DNA from: Anaerolineae bacterium
Lineage (GTDB): Bacteria > Chloroflexota > Anaerolineae > Anaerolineales > Anaerolineaceae
Assembly (NCBI GenBank): GCA_013314735.1
Contig: JABUFD010000001.1
Coordinates: 1,116,001-1,180,000 of the forward strand
DNA: 64,000 bases
Direction of reading: 5' to 3'
The first letter of the stretch is position 1. The number at the start of each line of letters is the position of its first letter. Both the position numbers and the translations under genes were made by a program. Positions 41,539 through 50,431 of this stretch are shown piece after piece. Under the pieces are notes generated by a model. That model was given only the letters and a program-made list of their open reading frames with translations. It searched no databases and was not told the origin of the DNA.

Positions 41539-42717
41539 ATGAAAAACCATACCTTTCCGCCAGCAGAGCGCATTGCTCCCTTTACAACCTATTATTTTTC
41601 AACATTGTCCGAGAAGATTAAAGTCCTTAAGCAACAAGGGCTGGATATTATTCGCCTGGATATCGGCTCTCCAGACTTGATGCCCACCAGGGATATCATC
41701 GAAACGTTGGTGGCATCTGCCAGTAAACCAGGTAACCACGGGTATACACTGCATGCTGGCACAATCCGGTTCCGTCAAGCTGTGGCACATTATTATCGTC
41801 AACGCTTCAATGTAACTCTCGATGCTGAAACACAAATCACAGCGTTGATCGGTTCAAAGGAAGGGATATTCAACCTTTGCCAGGCTTTCATCAATCCTGG
41901 TGATATTGTCCTGATTCCAGACCCCGCTTACCCGGTTTATGAAGCGGCAACTCGGATTGCGGGCGGTAGTCCCCAATTCATGCCGCTCCTGGAAGGACAC
42001 TCATTTTTACCGGACTATGGCGCGATTCCATCTAATATCGCGCAACAAGCCAAAATGATGTGGTTAAATTATCCCAATAATCCTACTGGGGCAATCGCCT
42101 CCGACCAGTTCTTGCAAGATACTGTCCAATTCGCATCAGACCACGATATCCTGATCGCATATGATAATCCATATGTGGACACCTGCTTTGACGGTTATCA
42201 CGCTCAAAGTATTCTACAGGTTCCGGGCGCTGATTCTTGCGCGGTGGAGTTTAACTCACTATCGAAAACCTACAACATGGCCGGTTGGCGGTTGGGTTAT
42301 GCTTGCGGAAACAAGCAGGTGGTGTCATACATAAAAACGCTCAAAAGCCAGATGGATTCGGCAAACTTTCAACCAACATTGGATGCAGGCACATTCGCCC
42401 TCGAAGGGGATCAGGAATGGCTGGAAGAGCGCAATATGATCTACCAACAGCGCCGCGACCTGATATACAGAACACTGGTAAAATGCGGAATACAAACACA
42501 CCTCCCACACTCGACCCTATATTTATGGTGCAAGATTCCTCCACAATTTCCGACCTCGGAATCCTTTACAACAGCCTGCCTCGAACAAATCGGGATTTCG
42601 TTCGCTCCCGGAAATATTTACGGCTCACATGGAGAAGGTTATTTCCGGATATCTTTTGTAATCCCATTGGAGCGAATTCAACAAGCCATGGAACGGTTGG
42701 AGCGTTGGCTGTTATAA
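41539..42717 (+). CDS. Class I/II pyridoxal-phosphate aminotransferase
   Basis: 392 residues. Fold-type I aminotransferase with the PLP lysine Lys243 (NSLSKTYNMAGWRLGYA), NYPNNPTGA substrate/PLP loop (177-185), and AYDNPYVD. It is closest in pattern to the LL-diaminopimelate aminotransferase/alanine-aspartate group, but the exact substrate cannot be fixed. It lies between a histidine kinase and hflX in one unit. Confidence 0.88.
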   Translation: MKNHTFPPAERIAPFTTYYFSTLSEKIKVLKQQGLDIIRLDIGSPDLMPTRDIIETLVASASKPGNHGYTLHAGTIRFRQAVAHYYRQRFNVTLDAETQITALIGSKEGIFNLCQAFINPGDIVLIPDPAYPVYEAATRIAGGSPQFMPLLEGHSFLPDYGAIPSNIAQQAKMMWLNYPNNPTGAIASDQFLQDTVQFASDHDILIAYDNPYVDTCFDGYHAQSILQVPGADSCAVEFNSLSKTYNMAGWRLGYACGNKQVVSYIKTLKSQMDSANFQPTLDAGTFALEGDQEWLEERNMIYQQRRDLIYRTLVKCGIQTHLPHSTLYLWCKIPPQFPTSESFTTACLEQIGISFAPGNIYGSHGEGYFRISFVIPLERIQQAMERLERWLL

Positions 42718-42735
42718 ATGGTTTATAATAAATAA

Positions 42736-44088
42736 ATGACAGAAAAAGAAACCGTACCAACCAATCCACCACGGGAGAAGGCATTCCTCGTTGGTGTTGA
42801 CATTCAAAATGAAAATGCACTCCTTGCCATCGAAGACAGTCTCGATGAACTTGCTATGCTGGCAGATACAGCTGGCCTGGATGTTGTCGGAGAATTATTC
42901 CAACGGCTTCAGAAACCTCATCCAGCCACATTCATCGGCACAGGCAAAGTAGATGAAGTCATTGCCATGGTCGAGGAAACCGGCGCTACGGTAGTTCTTT
43001 TTGATAATGAATTATCACCCCGCCATTTACGCGAGTTGGAAGAGCGTATTGAGTTAAAACTCGGGTTGGGAAAAGTCAAGGTATTGGATCGAACTGCGCT
43101 GATACTAGACATATTTGCTCTCCATGCCAACACCAGTGAGGGCAAGTTGCAGGTCGAATTGGCACAATATGAATACCGCCTTCCGAGACTGACCCGTGCC
43201 TGGACACACCTGGAGCGACAGGCCGGAGGAGGTGGTGGACGCACCGGCAGCTCTGGTGGTGTTGGCCTGCGCGGTCCGGGGGAAACCCAGTTGGAAAGTG
43301 ACCGCCGTGAAATCTTGCGCATGATCAGCGCGCTGAAAGCTGATCTGGAGAAAGTCAGAGGGCAGCGCGCAAGATATCGAAAAACCAGAAAAGCCCATCG
43401 TATCCCCGTCGTCGCTTTGGTCGGTTATACGAATGCCGGTAAATCTACTTTGCTTAATTCTCTGACAGATGCCGGTGTCTATGTAGCCGATCAGCTTTTC
43501 GCCACACTGGATCCGACGACTCGTCGGGTGAAATTACCAAACGCCAGTGAAATTCTCATCACCGATACTGTCGGGTTCATCCAGAAGCTGCCTACCCAAT
43601 TAGTCGCCGCGTTTCGGGCCACGTTGGAGGAAATTGCAGAGGCTGACCTGTTGATTCATATGGTCGATATATCCCATCCCAACGCAGTAGCACATTATCA
43701 TTCAGTAATTGATACGTTGAAAGAGTTGCAGGCAGAATCCATTCCATCGATTACGGTACTCAATAAAATCGACCTTCTCCCTGCCCACCCCTCAAAAATG
43801 AATATATCTCCAGACTTTCATCGCCCGATTTTCATTTCCGCCGCCCACAAATATGGTCTGGAAAATTTGTTAAGCGAAATTGAGAACCAGCTCTTCAAGG
43901 CATATACTGACCTGACAGTATTGATTCCTTATCAAGAGGGCCAACTCACATCTTTATTCCACACATCCGGCAATATCGATGACATCCAACACCTGGAAGA
44001 TGGAATCCAGATAACCGGGCAACTACCCCAACATTTACTGGCCCAATTCCAACCCTATGTGATTCGTATTCAACAGGTGAATCGATGA
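42736..44088 (+). CDS. hflX: GTPase HflX
   Basis: 450 residues. N-terminal HflX domain (~15-160), glycine-rich linker with RQAGGGGGRTGSSGGVGLRGPGE characters (162-183), coiled coil, then a G domain with G1 GYTNAGKST (230-238), G3 DTVGF and G4 NKID. It splits or rescues stalled ribosomes, particularly under heat stress in other bacteria. It starts 18 bases after the aminotransferase stop and overlaps the small downstream gene by four bases. Confidence 0.96.
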   Translation: MTEKETVPTNPPREKAFLVGVDIQNENALLAIEDSLDELAMLADTAGLDVVGELFQRLQKPHPATFIGTGKVDEVIAMVEETGATVVLFDNELSPRHLRELEERIELKLGLGKVKVLDRTALILDIFALHANTSEGKLQVELAQYEYRLPRLTRAWTHLERQAGGGGGRTGSSGGVGLRGPGETQLESDRREILRMISALKADLEKVRGQRARYRKTRKAHRIPVVALVGYTNAGKSTLLNSLTDAGVYVADQLFATLDPTTRRVKLPNASEILITDTVGFIQKLPTQLVAAFRATLEEIAEADLLIHMVDISHPNAVAHYHSVIDTLKELQAESIPSITVLNKIDLLPAHPSKMNISPDFHRPIFISAAHKYGLENLLSEIENQLFKAYTDLTVLIPYQEGQLTSLFHTSGNIDDIQHLEDGIQITGQLPQHLLAQFQPYVIRIQQVNR

Positions 44089-44306
44089 GTGAGAAGCTTC
44101 TGAAACGTGTTTCGGCATGGATCGATACACTCTCAAATTTTTTTGCGGCCAGGAAAGGTCTGCTGCCATTGGCCGGTATACTGTTGGTGGTGGTAAACTT
44201 TTTTCTCTCATTATTCCTCACGGGTTTTTGGGCAGAAAGTAATCTGCTTTTGCATCTGGGTGTCATCATATCGCTACTAGGGATCATGCTCGCCTGGGCG
44301 TTGTGA
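44085..44306 (+). CDS. Small membrane protein downstream of hflX
   Basis: 73 residues with two hydrophobic helices (~24-46 and ~52-72) and a basic N terminus. No family recognised. Its ATG overlaps the hflX stop by four bases, and a strong terminator follows, so it is the last gene of the operon. It could be a membrane partner of unknown role; nothing more can be said. Confidence 0.65.
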   Translation: MSEKLLKRVSAWIDTLSNFFAARKGLLPLAGILLVVVNFFLSLFLTGFWAESNLLLHLGVIISLLGIMLAWAL

Positions 44307-44320
44307 TGCGTAAACAAACC

Positions 44321-44355
44321 AAAACGGGTTGTCCATCATTCGACAACCCGTTTAA
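44321..44355. terminator. Bidirectional terminator between the hflX operon and rpmF
   Basis: Perfect 12-bp stem (AAACGGGTTGTC / GACAACCCGTTT) with an eight-base loop, between convergent genes. TTTAAGG follows on the plus strand and TTTTGGTTTG on the minus strand. Confidence 0.85.
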
Positions 44356-44377
44356 GGATCTAATTGAAGTCGATCAG

Positions 44378-44563
44378 CTATTCCTTGTCAACGCTGACTA
44401 CTTCACGCCCCTGATAATAACCGCAGCTGGGACAGACAGTGTGCGGAAGACGCATTTCGCCACAATTGCTGCATTGCACCAGGTTTGCCGTTTTCAAAGC
44501 ATCGTGAGCCCGCCTTCGATCTCGACGTCCCTTTGATAATTTTCGCTTTGGTAGAGGTGTCAT
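44378..44563 (-). CDS. rpmF: Ribosomal protein bL32
   Basis: 61 residues. Basic N terminus (PLPKRKLSKGRRDRRRAH) and a zinc ribbon from Cys31, Cys34, Cys44 and Cys47 (CSNC...CPSC), both typical of bL32. The zinc-binding form is kept. It has its own near-consensus promoter at 44630-44659 and is flanked by a shared terminator. It is not next to the usual yceD/DUF177 partner. Confidence 0.96.
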   Translation of the reverse strand: MTPLPKRKLSKGRRDRRRAHDALKTANLVQCSNCGEMRLPHTVCPSCGYYQGREVVSVDKE

Positions 44564-44629
44564 TGTTCATCACTCCTGTTAATCATAATACCAGAATCAA
44601 TACTGGATAACGTCTGCTTTAGCGGAAAA

Positions 44630-44659
44630 ATTATACCCAATCCAATGACATATTGTCAA
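44630..44659 (-). promoter_or_regulatory. Strong promoter of rpmF
   Basis: Perfect TTGACA (44654-44659) and TATAAT (44630-44635) on the minus strand, with an 18-base spacer, about 65 bases before the rpmF ATG. A 13-base block containing the -35 (ACATATTGTCAAG read on plus) is also found upstream of rpoC (4796-4808). Confidence 0.85.
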
Positions 44660-44759
44660 GAAATCCCATCAACCTGTTTTAATATTCACAAAACTAACTG
44701 CTGGACAAACACCTGGAAACCTCACCAACATTTGTTCACTGCTTTTTTGGGGAATCTAC

Positions 44760-44765
44760 TATAAT
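44760..44765 (+). promoter_or_regulatory. Putative -10 of the NACHT-HEAT gene
   Basis: Perfect TATAAT 37 bases before the ATG. The -35 is weak (TTCACT at 19 bases). It lies in the 239-base divergent gap with rpmF; apart from the two promoters I see nothing else in that gap. Confidence 0.5.
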
Positions 44766-44802
44766 AACGAATAAACTGCAATTTTTTACTCAGAAGGAAC
44801 GC

Positions 44803-47262
44803 ATGAATTGGTTTGATTTTCCCTCTTTCCTGGTTGGTCTTGCATCAGCATCAATTTTTTGGTGGCTGTACACGAAATACCGTGGCAAAATTAAGAATGT
44901 AACCAGGGTTGTCACCCAAAAATCGGAGGTCGCTGCCAGACAGGATATCAGAGGTCTAGATCAGCTGATCAGGGTTGAAATGCACCGGCAGGCTCAGCAC
45001 CAGCATCTTGCCTGTCGGATTGCAGGGCTTAATGAGATTTTTGTCGAGCCCCAGTTGATCGCCCATCCTTTTTTGGAAGCGGAGCAACTGGGAGATCCGC
45101 CGATTGTGGATCAGATGATTCCATATCTGCCAGAGTGGAACGAACTGAGTGGTATCTTTGACCTTCAAGGAGTCCCCCTTCGCAATCTTCTTACAACGTC
45201 CGTCAACCTGATCCTTGTTGGACAATTTGGCGCTGGTAAAAGCAGCGCTCTTGCATATCTGACATCAGCTTTGGTGCAAAATCGAACCGGCCTAAAACGG
45301 TTTGAAGGCTATTTGCCATTATTGGTGCACATCAACGAAATGAATCTCCACGGCGTAGATGTTAACAAGCCGGAGGAAACAGTAATCAACGCATTCTGTG
45401 CAGTTTTTCCCAAAATGCTCAGGGTTCGTATCATGCGCCATATACATTCCTATTATAAAGCTGGCAAAATGATGATTTTTATCGACGGCCTTGATGAACT
45501 GGATGCTCCAGATTTTGACCAGGCGGCCCATTACATCAACACTCTTGCTCGAAAAAGTTCAACGGTACGGATCATTACAGCGACAACCCCCCAATACCTT
45601 GGAACACTTCCTCAGCAAGGATTTTTTCCGGTTGCCCTAAAGGGTTGGACTGACCGTGAAAAAAACAGGTTGGCCCAGCAATGGATATCCCTGTGGAATT
45701 TTTCACTGATCACAGAAGATACAATAGAAGCACAGGCCTTAACTTCTCTGCTACAAAATTGGATAGAAAATGAAACGCGCATCTTCTCACCACTCGAATG
45801 GACATTGAGAATATGGTCACTACTATCAGGCGATGCATTGGGAGATACATTTAGCGCTGATGTGGAATCCTATTTCCGCAGAGTCAGCAATGGCCAAATT
45901 TCTCACCAGGCTGTTGAGGCTTTGGCAAAAGCTTTCATTAACTTGCGCGCATCATCGCAGCCCCAAACAAGCCTCGAAATGATGCTCATCAAAAATAAAT
46001 TCAGCCTGCAGCCAGACCCACTACAACAGGCAGACGCATCAATCGATGAACTTCATAAAAATCGAAAGAAGGGGTCCTCAGGTCTCGATATCCTGGACAA
46101 GCTGGTTGAAATTGGTTTTTTGGAAGTCAACAGTCAAGCCAATTATCGGTTCAAACATCCGATGCTACTATGCTATTTTGCCGCTTTTTCCCTGATCCAA
46201 ACACCGCCATCATGGGATCAACTACGTGATTGGCCGGTAGGAGCAAATGCTCACGGATTGTCCGCATCCTTCCAGAAAGAACCGGCATGGCTTCTTGGTA
46301 TGCTTGCCCCAGACAGCAATGATCTTTTACAGAAAAAACGTTGGGCGGTGTCAAAGTGGTTGAAGTTTGTACCGAAAGACAGTCCATGGAGAAATGATGT
46401 TTTCAAAACCCTTGTCGGCATCCTCCAGGATGAATCAGCTCCCACCCCCATGCGTTACCGCTCATTGGCTGCCATCTTAAGCGCCAATGATCCGGGAGTC
46501 TATCGCTTGTTTGAGAAACTACTCAATGCCAAATCACCAACGGTCAGGCAATTGGCTGCGCTGGGTTGCGGCGCATTGAGAAACAAAATTCTCGCGTCTC
46601 AATTGGAAAATACCCTTCAGGACAATGCGGATGTTGTTGCTTATGCGGGTATGGTAGGAATTGGAATGATGCGCGATAAATCCCAACTCCGCATGCTTCG
46701 GGATTACTTGATGGGATCAACCGATGAAACATTGAGGCGCACGGCTGCAGAATCTTTGGCCCATCTGCCCCCTGAAGGGCACGATGTACTGAAAGAACTC
46801 GCGGAATCTCCCGATATCATCACCCGCAGGGCAGTTGTATTTGGTCTGGAGGTTGTGCGTGATGACTGGTCTCAGGAGCTACTCAAAAAACTATCGATGG
46901 AGGACCCGGAATGGATCGTGCGGACAACGGCAACACGCATCCTTGAGTCTCAATTGGACGCATCGTTTGCCATACCGCGTCGACTAACACCCTATACCTC
47001 AGCGGAATGGTTATTAAAGTTCGCTGCATCTATCGGGGAAGGAATTTCTCCTGAGATCGCTCCAGTTGACATCCTATTGCAGGGCCTGCAATCAGATGAT
47101 CCTGATATCCAGTGGAATTCATTGAATTACCTCAGGCACATTCCAGAAAAAGAAGTCATCCGCGCGACGATGAAACTCTACTTTTCATCCAAACTAAGTC
47201 TTGGGACTGCCCGTGCAACAGATTACAACCTGTGGTTGTACTCATCGGCCAAAATTGCATGA
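44803..47262 (+). CDS. Membrane-anchored NACHT-type STAND NTPase with HEAT repeats
   Basis: 819 residues. One N-terminal membrane helix (~7-24), a short helical region, then a NACHT NTPase: Walker A VGQFGAGKSS (139-148), Walker B MMIFIDGLDEL (223-233), and a sensor-type TATTPQ. Helical domains follow (~300-520), then HEAT-like repeats (~540-720, e.g. SPTVRQLAALGCGAL), which would recognise a partner. AGAAGGA precedes the ATG. It stands alone. NACHT-repeat proteins act in immunity in animals and in some phage-defence systems, but this one lacks a visible effector domain, so its role is unknown. Confidence 0.82.
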   Translation: MNWFDFPSFLVGLASASIFWWLYTKYRGKIKNVTRVVTQKSEVAARQDIRGLDQLIRVEMHRQAQHQHLACRIAGLNEIFVEPQLIAHPFLEAEQLGDPPIVDQMIPYLPEWNELSGIFDLQGVPLRNLLTTSVNLILVGQFGAGKSSALAYLTSALVQNRTGLKRFEGYLPLLVHINEMNLHGVDVNKPEETVINAFCAVFPKMLRVRIMRHIHSYYKAGKMMIFIDGLDELDAPDFDQAAHYINTLARKSSTVRIITATTPQYLGTLPQQGFFPVALKGWTDREKNRLAQQWISLWNFSLITEDTIEAQALTSLLQNWIENETRIFSPLEWTLRIWSLLSGDALGDTFSADVESYFRRVSNGQISHQAVEALAKAFINLRASSQPQTSLEMMLIKNKFSLQPDPLQQADASIDELHKNRKKGSSGLDILDKLVEIGFLEVNSQANYRFKHPMLLCYFAAFSLIQTPPSWDQLRDWPVGANAHGLSASFQKEPAWLLGMLAPDSNDLLQKKRWAVSKWLKFVPKDSPWRNDVFKTLVGILQDESAPTPMRYRSLAAILSANDPGVYRLFEKLLNAKSPTVRQLAALGCGALRNKILASQLENTLQDNADVVAYAGMVGIGMMRDKSQLRMLRDYLMGSTDETLRRTAAESLAHLPPEGHDVLKELAESPDIITRRAVVFGLEVVRDDWSQELLKKLSMEDPEWIVRTTATRILESQLDASFAIPRRLTPYTSAEWLLKFAASIGEGISPEIAPVDILLQGLQSDDPDIQWNSLNYLRHIPEKEVIRATMKLYFSSKLSLGTARATDYNLWLYSSAKIA

Positions 47263-47286
47263 GTTCTATGAAGAGAAAATGAAACC

Positions 47287-47604
47287 CTAACTACGCTGTG
47301 ACATTACCTGGTTGACCGTATCAACAGAAATATCAAGCAGGCAAACAATTTTGTCATTCGTGTGGTGACCAGCAGCAACCTCGATCTTGGTAATGGGAAT
47401 GCCGAATAGTTCTGCCAGAAACTGACACAAAACCTGGTTAACATCAGCAGTAAGTTCCTGAGGTAATGCCAGGTTCACATGAACCAAACCATTTCTGTCG
47501 ACCTGCGCCAACGATGTCTTTTTTGCGTTTGTCGTCACATGAACCTGCAAAGCAGCGCCCCCAGCCGGGTTGGTGAATGAAGTGTTTTTACTCGTAGTTG
47601 GCAT
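47287..47604 (-). CDS. DUF167 (YggU-like) family protein
   Basis: 105 residues. DUF167 core (~20-100): VHVTTNAKKTS, LVHVNLALPQ and KIEVAAGHHTNDKIVCLL align with the family's AKPNAK / L.APP..G.AN / G..S..K pattern, though key residues are diverged. Small alpha-beta fold of unknown function. Last gene of the LdT-DUF2085-pgeF-yggS-yggT cluster, eight bases after yggT. Confidence 0.75.
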   Translation of the reverse strand: MPTTSKNTSFTNPAGGAALQVHVTTNAKKTSLAQVDRNGLVHVNLALPQELTADVNQVLCQFLAELFGIPITKIEVAAGHHTNDKIVCLLDISVDTVNQVMSQRS

Positions 47605-47612
47605 GGGTTCTC

Positions 47613-47855
47613 CTAAACAATTCGCAATAAGATCGCCTGGATAATTTCCAGGGCCAGGATCAGGACGATCGGGCTAAAATCAAACATCATCCCTTTTGGC
47701 AGTATGGATCGGATGGGCTCAAGCACCGGTTGCACAATTCGGTCCAGGAACAGCCGCACAGGTTGATAAGGTGAGAGAAAGTTAGACACAATGACATCCG
47801 CAATAATGATGAGATTGAAGGCTCGAAATGCGACATTAATGATTATTCTTAACAT
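47613..47855 (-). CDS. yggT: YggT family membrane protein
   Basis: 80 residues with two membrane helices (~8-27 and ~60-78) and the family loop PYQPVRLFLDRIVQPVLEPIR. YggT proteins take part in cell envelope or division-site organisation in other bacteria. The usual location beside yggS is kept here, 13 bases downstream of it. Confidence 0.9.
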   Translation of the reverse strand: MLRIIINVAFRAFNLIIIADVIVSNFLSPYQPVRLFLDRIVQPVLEPIRSILPKGMMFDFSPIVLILALEIIQAILLRIV

Positions 47856-47868
47856 GGATTCTATTATT

Positions 47869-48633
47869 TTACATCATTCTTTTACCGAATATCACCTCAC
47901 CAATGCGTACAAAAGTTGCTCCTTCCTCTACTGCAGTCAGAAAATCACAACTTGTTCCCATGGAAAGTTGAGCAAAATTTTGCGTTGGAAAATTGAAAGA
48001 CAAAAACTTCTGCAATTTCCGCAACCGTTGATAAAAAGGCCGTGATCTTTCTGGATTATCGGTCAGCGGCGGCATTGTCATCATCCCAGTAACGCGGATA
48101 TGAGTAAGTTCTGTGATCACTCGGATATCTGGTAATAAATGATCCCAGCGATCTTCATTATCTGCACGCCACCCGCTTTTGCTTCCCTCACCCGATACAT
48201 TGAACTGGAGTAAAATCGGAAGCACTTTTCCATATCGTTTCGATGCTGCATCAAGTTTTATCGCGATACTGGTTCGGTCCACACTATGAACCATTGAGAA
48301 ATGATCGATGACCGTTGACACCTTCCTGCTCTGCAATGGGCCGATAAGATGCCATTCAGCGTCCAGACCAGCTTTTCGCAGCATCTCTCTTTTACGAGCG
48401 CCTTCCTCAGGATAATTCTCACCGAACAATTTCACACCTTTTCTGGCCAAATCCAACACAAGGTTATCTGGCTGGCGTTTGCTAACAACAACAATGTTAA
48501 CTGAATTTTCCGGACGCGCAGTTTTACGAAGGCTGGCATTGATCTGGTCAACAACGGCTACATATCGGGCGTGAATATCAGGAGCCGGATGACTACTCCA
48601 ATCTTGTGGCTTGCCCATATCTTCTTCCATCAT
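47869..48633 (-). CDS. yggS: YggS-family pyridoxal-phosphate homeostasis protein
   Basis: 254 residues. Single-domain alanine racemase-like TIM barrel with PLP-binding Lys52 (VVVSKRQP), and FGENYPEEG, WHLIGPLQSRK, MGTSCDF and VRIGEVIFG blocks of the family. It buffers PLP in the cell and has no known catalytic reaction. The start overlaps the pgeF stop by four bases. Confidence 0.94.
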   Translation of the reverse strand: MMEEDMGKPQDWSSHPAPDIHARYVAVVDQINASLRKTARPENSVNIVVVSKRQPDNLVLDLARKGVKLFGENYPEEGARKREMLRKAGLDAEWHLIGPLQSRKVSTVIDHFSMVHSVDRTSIAIKLDAASKRYGKVLPILLQFNVSGEGSKSGWRADNEDRWDHLLPDIRVITELTHIRVTGMMTMPPLTDNPERSRPFYQRLRKLQKFLSFNFPTQNFAQLSMGTSCDFLTAVEEGATFVRIGEVIFGKRMM

Positions 48634-49418
48634 TCTGGGAGGGCAAAAATCGCCCCGAATCTGCCAGTTTTTCCACTTTCACGCCGGTGGGAATACCAAT
48701 CCTGTGTATTCGAAAATGTAGATATTCCAGCGATCTCAATGGAATCAACTCCGCAATCTTCCAGCAGTAGCCGGTTCGCCTGCCATAAATCGAAGTGGTT
48801 TCGCCCATCATGCTGGACCAACACCTCATTACTTTTGGTCTTGAAGGTTTGTTCGGCACGCTGAATTACCTCTCCACCCACCTCATAATCATCAGGCCCA
48901 ATCGAGGGGCCGATCCCGGCGATAACATGATGAGGTTTTGACTTATAGATTTCCTCCATTTTTTTTATGGCGGCGCCTATGACATTTTTCACTGTCCCTT
49001 GCCAACCTGCATGAACGATGCCCCCTGCATTATGTTCGGGATCGTATAAAAAAATGGGTACGCAATCGGCAAATCGCATCATTAATGTAAGTTCAGCTGT
49101 ATCGGTTAAAATACCGTCTCCTTTTTGGTGTTCTTCCCCCCTGCTGCGCGGTTCACGGGAACAAACAATCTCATTTCCGTGAACCTGCCAGACATCAAAC
49201 ATGGAATCCAATCGGCGGTGAAACGTATCGAAAAGTTTTTGATGGTTGGCAAGCACAATACCCGGGTTATCGCCTGTCGTTCCACCCAGGTTCAGGCTGC
49301 TCCACGCACCGTTCGAATATCCGCCATGACGGGTAACGAAGCCATGAAGAACCCCATGCTTTGTGAACAGGTCCAATGTTAGATAGCGGATTTCATTTCT
49401 TTCGATGAAATCCATCAC
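48630..49418 (-). CDS. pgeF: Peptidoglycan editing factor / polyphenol oxidase family protein (YfiH/YlmD type)
   Basis: 262 residues. Motifs HGFVTRHGGYSNG (25-37), SLNLGGTTGD, ADCVPIFLYD, IVHAGWQGTVKNV and IGPSIGPDDYEVG, covering the metal-binding His and Cys of this fold. Members have been reported as peptidoglycan-editing factors and as purine nucleoside phosphorylases. It overlaps the preceding DUF2085 gene and the following yggS gene by four bases each. Confidence 0.93.
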   Translation of the reverse strand: MMDFIERNEIRYLTLDLFTKHGVLHGFVTRHGGYSNGAWSSLNLGGTTGDNPGIVLANHQKLFDTFHRRLDSMFDVWQVHGNEIVCSREPRSRGEEHQKGDGILTDTAELTLMMRFADCVPIFLYDPEHNAGGIVHAGWQGTVKNVIGAAIKKMEEIYKSKPHHVIAGIGPSIGPDDYEVGGEVIQRAEQTFKTKSNEVLVQHDGRNHFDLWQANRLLLEDCGVDSIEIAGISTFSNTQDWYSHRRESGKTGRFGAIFALPE

Positions 49419-50419
49419 GCCTCATTGTCCATCTGCACTTGCTCAACATAGGCGAACTTTTTTGACAACATCACGCGGGACTCACGCATGCTAAGTTCTA
49501 TCTGGGGCAACAGATACCAGAACGTGGTCAGGCCAAAGAGCGTTCCGGTCAGAACCCTGAAAAATGGTGTGCTTTCACGCATGATCATCCATTCCGGCAG
49601 TGAGATTCCCAACAGGCTTGGTATCTGAGAAACACCATCGAGGCCGATCGGTCCAAACCCCAGCAGAATCCATAAATACCAGGGGATAGATTTGATTTTA
49701 TTCTTGCTGGCCCAAAAAATGATTGCAAACAAAAGCATCGAACCATAAATGGCAAGGCAGCGCTCACAAATGGCAATTTTGTAGCCGGTAAACTCATTCC
49801 CCAAAAAGTTTCGCGCATCCAACAAATCATCGGGAGTTTCGATGTAAGAAAACAATTCTTCGTATGTGATCTTTCTCTCAATATTGGCCAGTTCTCTCGG
49901 GTAAAAAGCCTGCTGGCCATACAGGAAAAACGACCGAAAAGCCAGCTGATGGCAAAATGGTTTGTATACCACATAAATGATTTTTGCTGGTGCTTCCATC
50001 CCTGCCTTCATTAATACAGGTGCTAAAAATGCTAAGCCGAAGTAGGCTGCCAGCACAACAATAAACACAACCGGATAATTCTTACTAAACCAGTAATTGA
50101 ACCGGTCGGATCGGGTGATGGTTCTTCCCCGCTTTAATTGAGCTTGGTAACCCGCATCACCTGCCAGGCTGGCCGCACGGTCTGAAGCAGCACCCGCGGC
50201 TATGCGCAGTTCTTTTTCAGAGATCGGTGACTTTAACCGGTATGGCCCCATTTGGACCACCGGCGCCTGGCTGCCAAAGTATTCCGCCATGCCGGTATCA
50301 TCATCCAAATTCACCGTTATCACCTTCATTGGTATATCGCGCTGGATATCCACCAATTTCGCCATAACAGCAAGGCTTTCGTCTCGCTCCGGATAACTAT
50401 ACACAGTTACAGTAATCAT
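49415..50419 (-). CDS. DUF2085 membrane protein with N-terminal glutaredoxin-like domain
   Basis: 334 residues. Residues 1-70 look like a thioredoxin/glutaredoxin fold (VTVYSYPERDESL..., ending in a cis-Pro-like APVVQMG), but the CxxC is replaced by SYPE. Membrane helices follow (~115-135, ~220-235, ~240-262, ~290-312) and the DUF2085 signature: KPFCHQLAFRSFFLYG and ICERCLAIYGS, then GLDGVSQ. The function of DUF2085 is unknown; its Cys and His residues could bind a metal. It starts 12 bases after the L,D-transpeptidase stop and overlaps pgeF by four bases. Confidence 0.85.
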   Translation of the reverse strand: MITVTVYSYPERDESLAVMAKLVDIQRDIPMKVITVNLDDDTGMAEYFGSQAPVVQMGPYRLKSPISEKELRIAAGAASDRAASLAGDAGYQAQLKRGRTITRSDRFNYWFSKNYPVVFIVVLAAYFGLAFLAPVLMKAGMEAPAKIIYVVYKPFCHQLAFRSFFLYGQQAFYPRELANIERKITYEELFSYIETPDDLLDARNFLGNEFTGYKIAICERCLAIYGSMLLFAIIFWASKNKIKSIPWYLWILLGFGPIGLDGVSQIPSLLGISLPEWMIMRESTPFFRVLTGTLFGLTTFWYLLPQIELSMRESRVMLSKKFAYVEQVQMDNEA

Positions 50420-50431
50420 TGGCTTCGCCTT

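Noticed and set aside
44564-44802. Possible small RNA or tRNA in the rpmF-NACHT gap
   Set aside because: No cloverleaf, hairpin plus T-run or conserved RNA motif; only the two divergent promoters are visible.
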